From PALSA-1296 sp037143335 (GTDB lineage Bacteria; Bacteroidota; Ignavibacteria; Palsa-1295), in NCBI GenBank assembly GCA_037143335.1, contig JBAWZA010000012.1, positions 1 through 64,000 of the forward strand: a stretch of 64,000 nt of DNA, in the 5' to 3' direction. The translations under genes and the position numbers were made by a program. Under the pieces are notes generated by a model. It searched no databases and was not told where the DNA came from. It saw only the letters and a program-made list of their open reading frames with translations. Shown piece after piece: positions 62,787-64,000 of the stretch (the stretch's first letter is position 1; each line of letters begins with the position of its first letter).

Positions 62787-63440
62787 ATGGATAGGACGAT
62801 TGATCTATCTTTAAAGCTTGATGCGATTACAAAGCGTTACGGTCGCTCCACGATATTTTCTCCTATTTCCGCTGAAATACATTCCGCCCAAATCTGCGCT
62901 ATCACAGGTGCAAATGGCTCAGGCAAATCAACACTCCTCAAAATCATCGCGGGTGTAACCGAACCATCATCAGGTAGTTCTTCATGGAGTGCCGATAGAA
63001 AAATTATTGATTCGCGCAAACTTCAAACCCTGATGGGATTTGCTTCGCCGTACCTCGAACTTTACCACGAACTCACAGCCGTCGAGCATCTCCAATTTGT
63101 TGCGGAGTTAAAAGGAAAGAGAATTGTATTCGAAGAATGTGTATCTGAACTAACACAATTCGGACTCGAAGAAAAAATTGTGCGGAGCGACAGAGCCGTT
63201 AAAGCATATAGTTCGGGTATGCAACAGCGCGTTCGCCTCGCGATGGCATTCATGTTGCAACCATCTATTATTCTCTTGGATGAGCCAAGCTCGAATCTCG
63301 ACGAAGCTGGAATAGCTATTCTCTCTAAGCGAATCGAAGAATCGCGCGATCGCGGAGCGATAGTAATAATTGCTTCCAACGATGAAGCCGAAAAAAAATT
63401 AGCTTCTTCTTTTATTGATCTGATTCCTGCAGTCAAATAA
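62787..63440 (+). CDS. ABC transporter ATP-binding subunit with altered H-loop
   Basis: ATG 62787 preferred over the GTG at 62784; about 217 residues. Walker A GANGSGKSTLL, signature YSSGMQQRVRLA, Walker B IILLDEPSSNLDEAG. The switch histidine expected after strand 6 is Asn in IIASNDEAE. It could pair with an unlinked permease, for example in a CcmA-like role, or be a soluble ABC protein. The gene is between a thioesterase and tgt, with no permease next to it. Confidence 0.82.
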   Translation: MDRTIDLSLKLDAITKRYGRSTIFSPISAEIHSAQICAITGANGSGKSTLLKIIAGVTEPSSGSSSWSADRKIIDSRKLQTLMGFASPYLELYHELTAVEHLQFVAELKGKRIVFEECVSELTQFGLEEKIVRSDRAVKAYSSGMQQRVRLAMAFMLQPSIILLDEPSSNLDEAGIAILSKRIEESRDRGAIVIIASNDEAEKKLASSFIDLIPAVK

Positions 63441-64000
63441 ATGAAATTCACACTCGATCATACCGACACAACGACGAAGGCACGTGCTGGCACGCTTGTC
63501 ACAGATCATGGAGAGATACAGACACCTTGTTTCATGCCCGTTGGTACGCTTGCAACGGTGAAGTCGCTCCTGCCAAGAGATGTGTGGGATAGCGGCGCGC
63601 GGATCTGCCTTGCGAATGCTTATCATCTCTACTTGCGCCCGGGCACCGAGATTGTCAAAGAGGCAGGGGGCATTCATCGTTTCTCGCATTGGGATGGAAG
63701 CATCTTGACGGACTCTGGTGGTTATCAGGTTTTTTCGCTTGCAGGGTTGCGAAAAATTACTGATGAAGGAGTGAAGTTCAAATCGCATCTTGATGGATCG
63801 TCACATTTTTTTACGCCCGAAAAAGTGGTAGAGATCGAGCGCGACTTGGGTCCTGACATCATGATGCCACTTGACGAGTGCCCACCATCAAATGCTGAGC
63901 GCAAGATTGTCGAAGAAGCAGTCACCCGCACCATCGGCTGGGCGGAGCGAGCGATGGAGCATGTTGCCAAGACCGCACCGCTTCATGGTTATGCACAAGC
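63441..64000 (+). CDS. tgt: Queuine tRNA-ribosyltransferase, N-terminal part
   Basis: The start ATG directly follows the ABC gene's stop codon, and the frame runs off the right edge after about 186 residues. KARAGTLVTDHGEIQTPCFMPVGT is the Tgt opening, ANAYHLYLRPG and LTDSGGYQVFSLAG hold the base-binding Asp, and DIMMPLDECPP is conserved. It swaps guanine 34 for a queuine precursor in Asn, Asp, His and Tyr tRNAs. The catalytic Asp and zinc site lie beyond the edge. Confidence 0.93.
   Translation, partial: MKFTLDHTDTTTKARAGTLVTDHGEIQTPCFMPVGTLATVKSLLPRDVWDSGARICLANAYHLYLRPGTEIVKEAGGIHRFSHWDGSILTDSGGYQVFSLAGLRKITDEGVKFKSHLDGSSHFFTPEKVVEIERDLGPDIMMPLDECPPSNAERKIVEEAVTRTIGWAERAMEHVAKTAPLHGYAQ

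Overview
The window reads as ordinary chromosome of a Gram-negative bacterium of the Bacteroidota/Chlorobiota (FCB) group, probably a Kapabacteria- or Ignavibacteria-like lineage. The grounds are four large secreted proteins with type IX secretion (T9SS) C-terminal sorting domains, several lipoproteins, OmpA proteins fused to PD40 propellers, frequent GTG/TTG starts, little Shine-Dalgarno signal, and a few TAnnTTTG promoter-like boxes of the Bacteroidetes type. The exact taxon is inference. I see no prophage, insertion sequence, integrase, CRISPR array or toxin-antitoxin pair.

Layout. 1-1630 (minus): end-truncated secreted protein and an M16 peptidase. 1794-13660 (plus): a giant T9SS protein, then a tightly packed run of epimerase, Ig-like lipoprotein (with an in-frame TAG), amino-acid permease, BshB-type deacetylase, OmpA/PD40 lipoprotein and two further lipoproteins, closed by a hairpin terminator shared with HU on the other strand. 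14423-20160 (plus): argS, a CBS-domain membrane protein, a PorE-like TPR/PD40/OmpA protein and nadD, meeting mfd tail to tail. 20152-34927 (minus): mfd, a membrane protein, ligA, rodZ-like, ffh, tRNA-Glu, rdgB, radA and a von Willebrand A T9SS protein. 35087-43292: BadF-type kinase, speA (minus), fatty-acid desaturase (minus), tRNA-Leu with a cation efflux gene, sdhA and a small secreted protein. 43275-52780: AddA/RecB-like helicase-nuclease, hemerythrin, an Asp-box T9SS protein, a tandem pair of related secreted proteins and a MoxR/RavA ATPase. 53085-64000 (plus): ald, nuoG, nuoH, nuoI and a LamG T9SS protein, then gdhA, a hypothetical, bamD, a thioesterase, an ABC ATPase and tgt, which runs off the right edge.

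How the parts fit. Much of the window is housekeeping (translation, repair, SRP, NAD synthesis) interleaved with cell-surface genes. A metabolic theme is amino-acid use: a permease, alanine and glutamate dehydrogenases that release NADH, and complex I genes in the same operon as alanine dehydrogenase. A surface theme is T9SS cargo plus envelope-anchoring OmpA proteins and BamD.

I found no clearly new multi-gene system. The observations most worth a second look are the in-frame amber codon just after a lipoprotein signal, the tRNA-Glu that ends 7 nt before the ffh start, the ald-nuoGHI gene arrangement, the overlapping three-gene lipoprotein module at 9949-13660, the four-cysteine helicase-nuclease, and several small inverted or direct repeats between genes.
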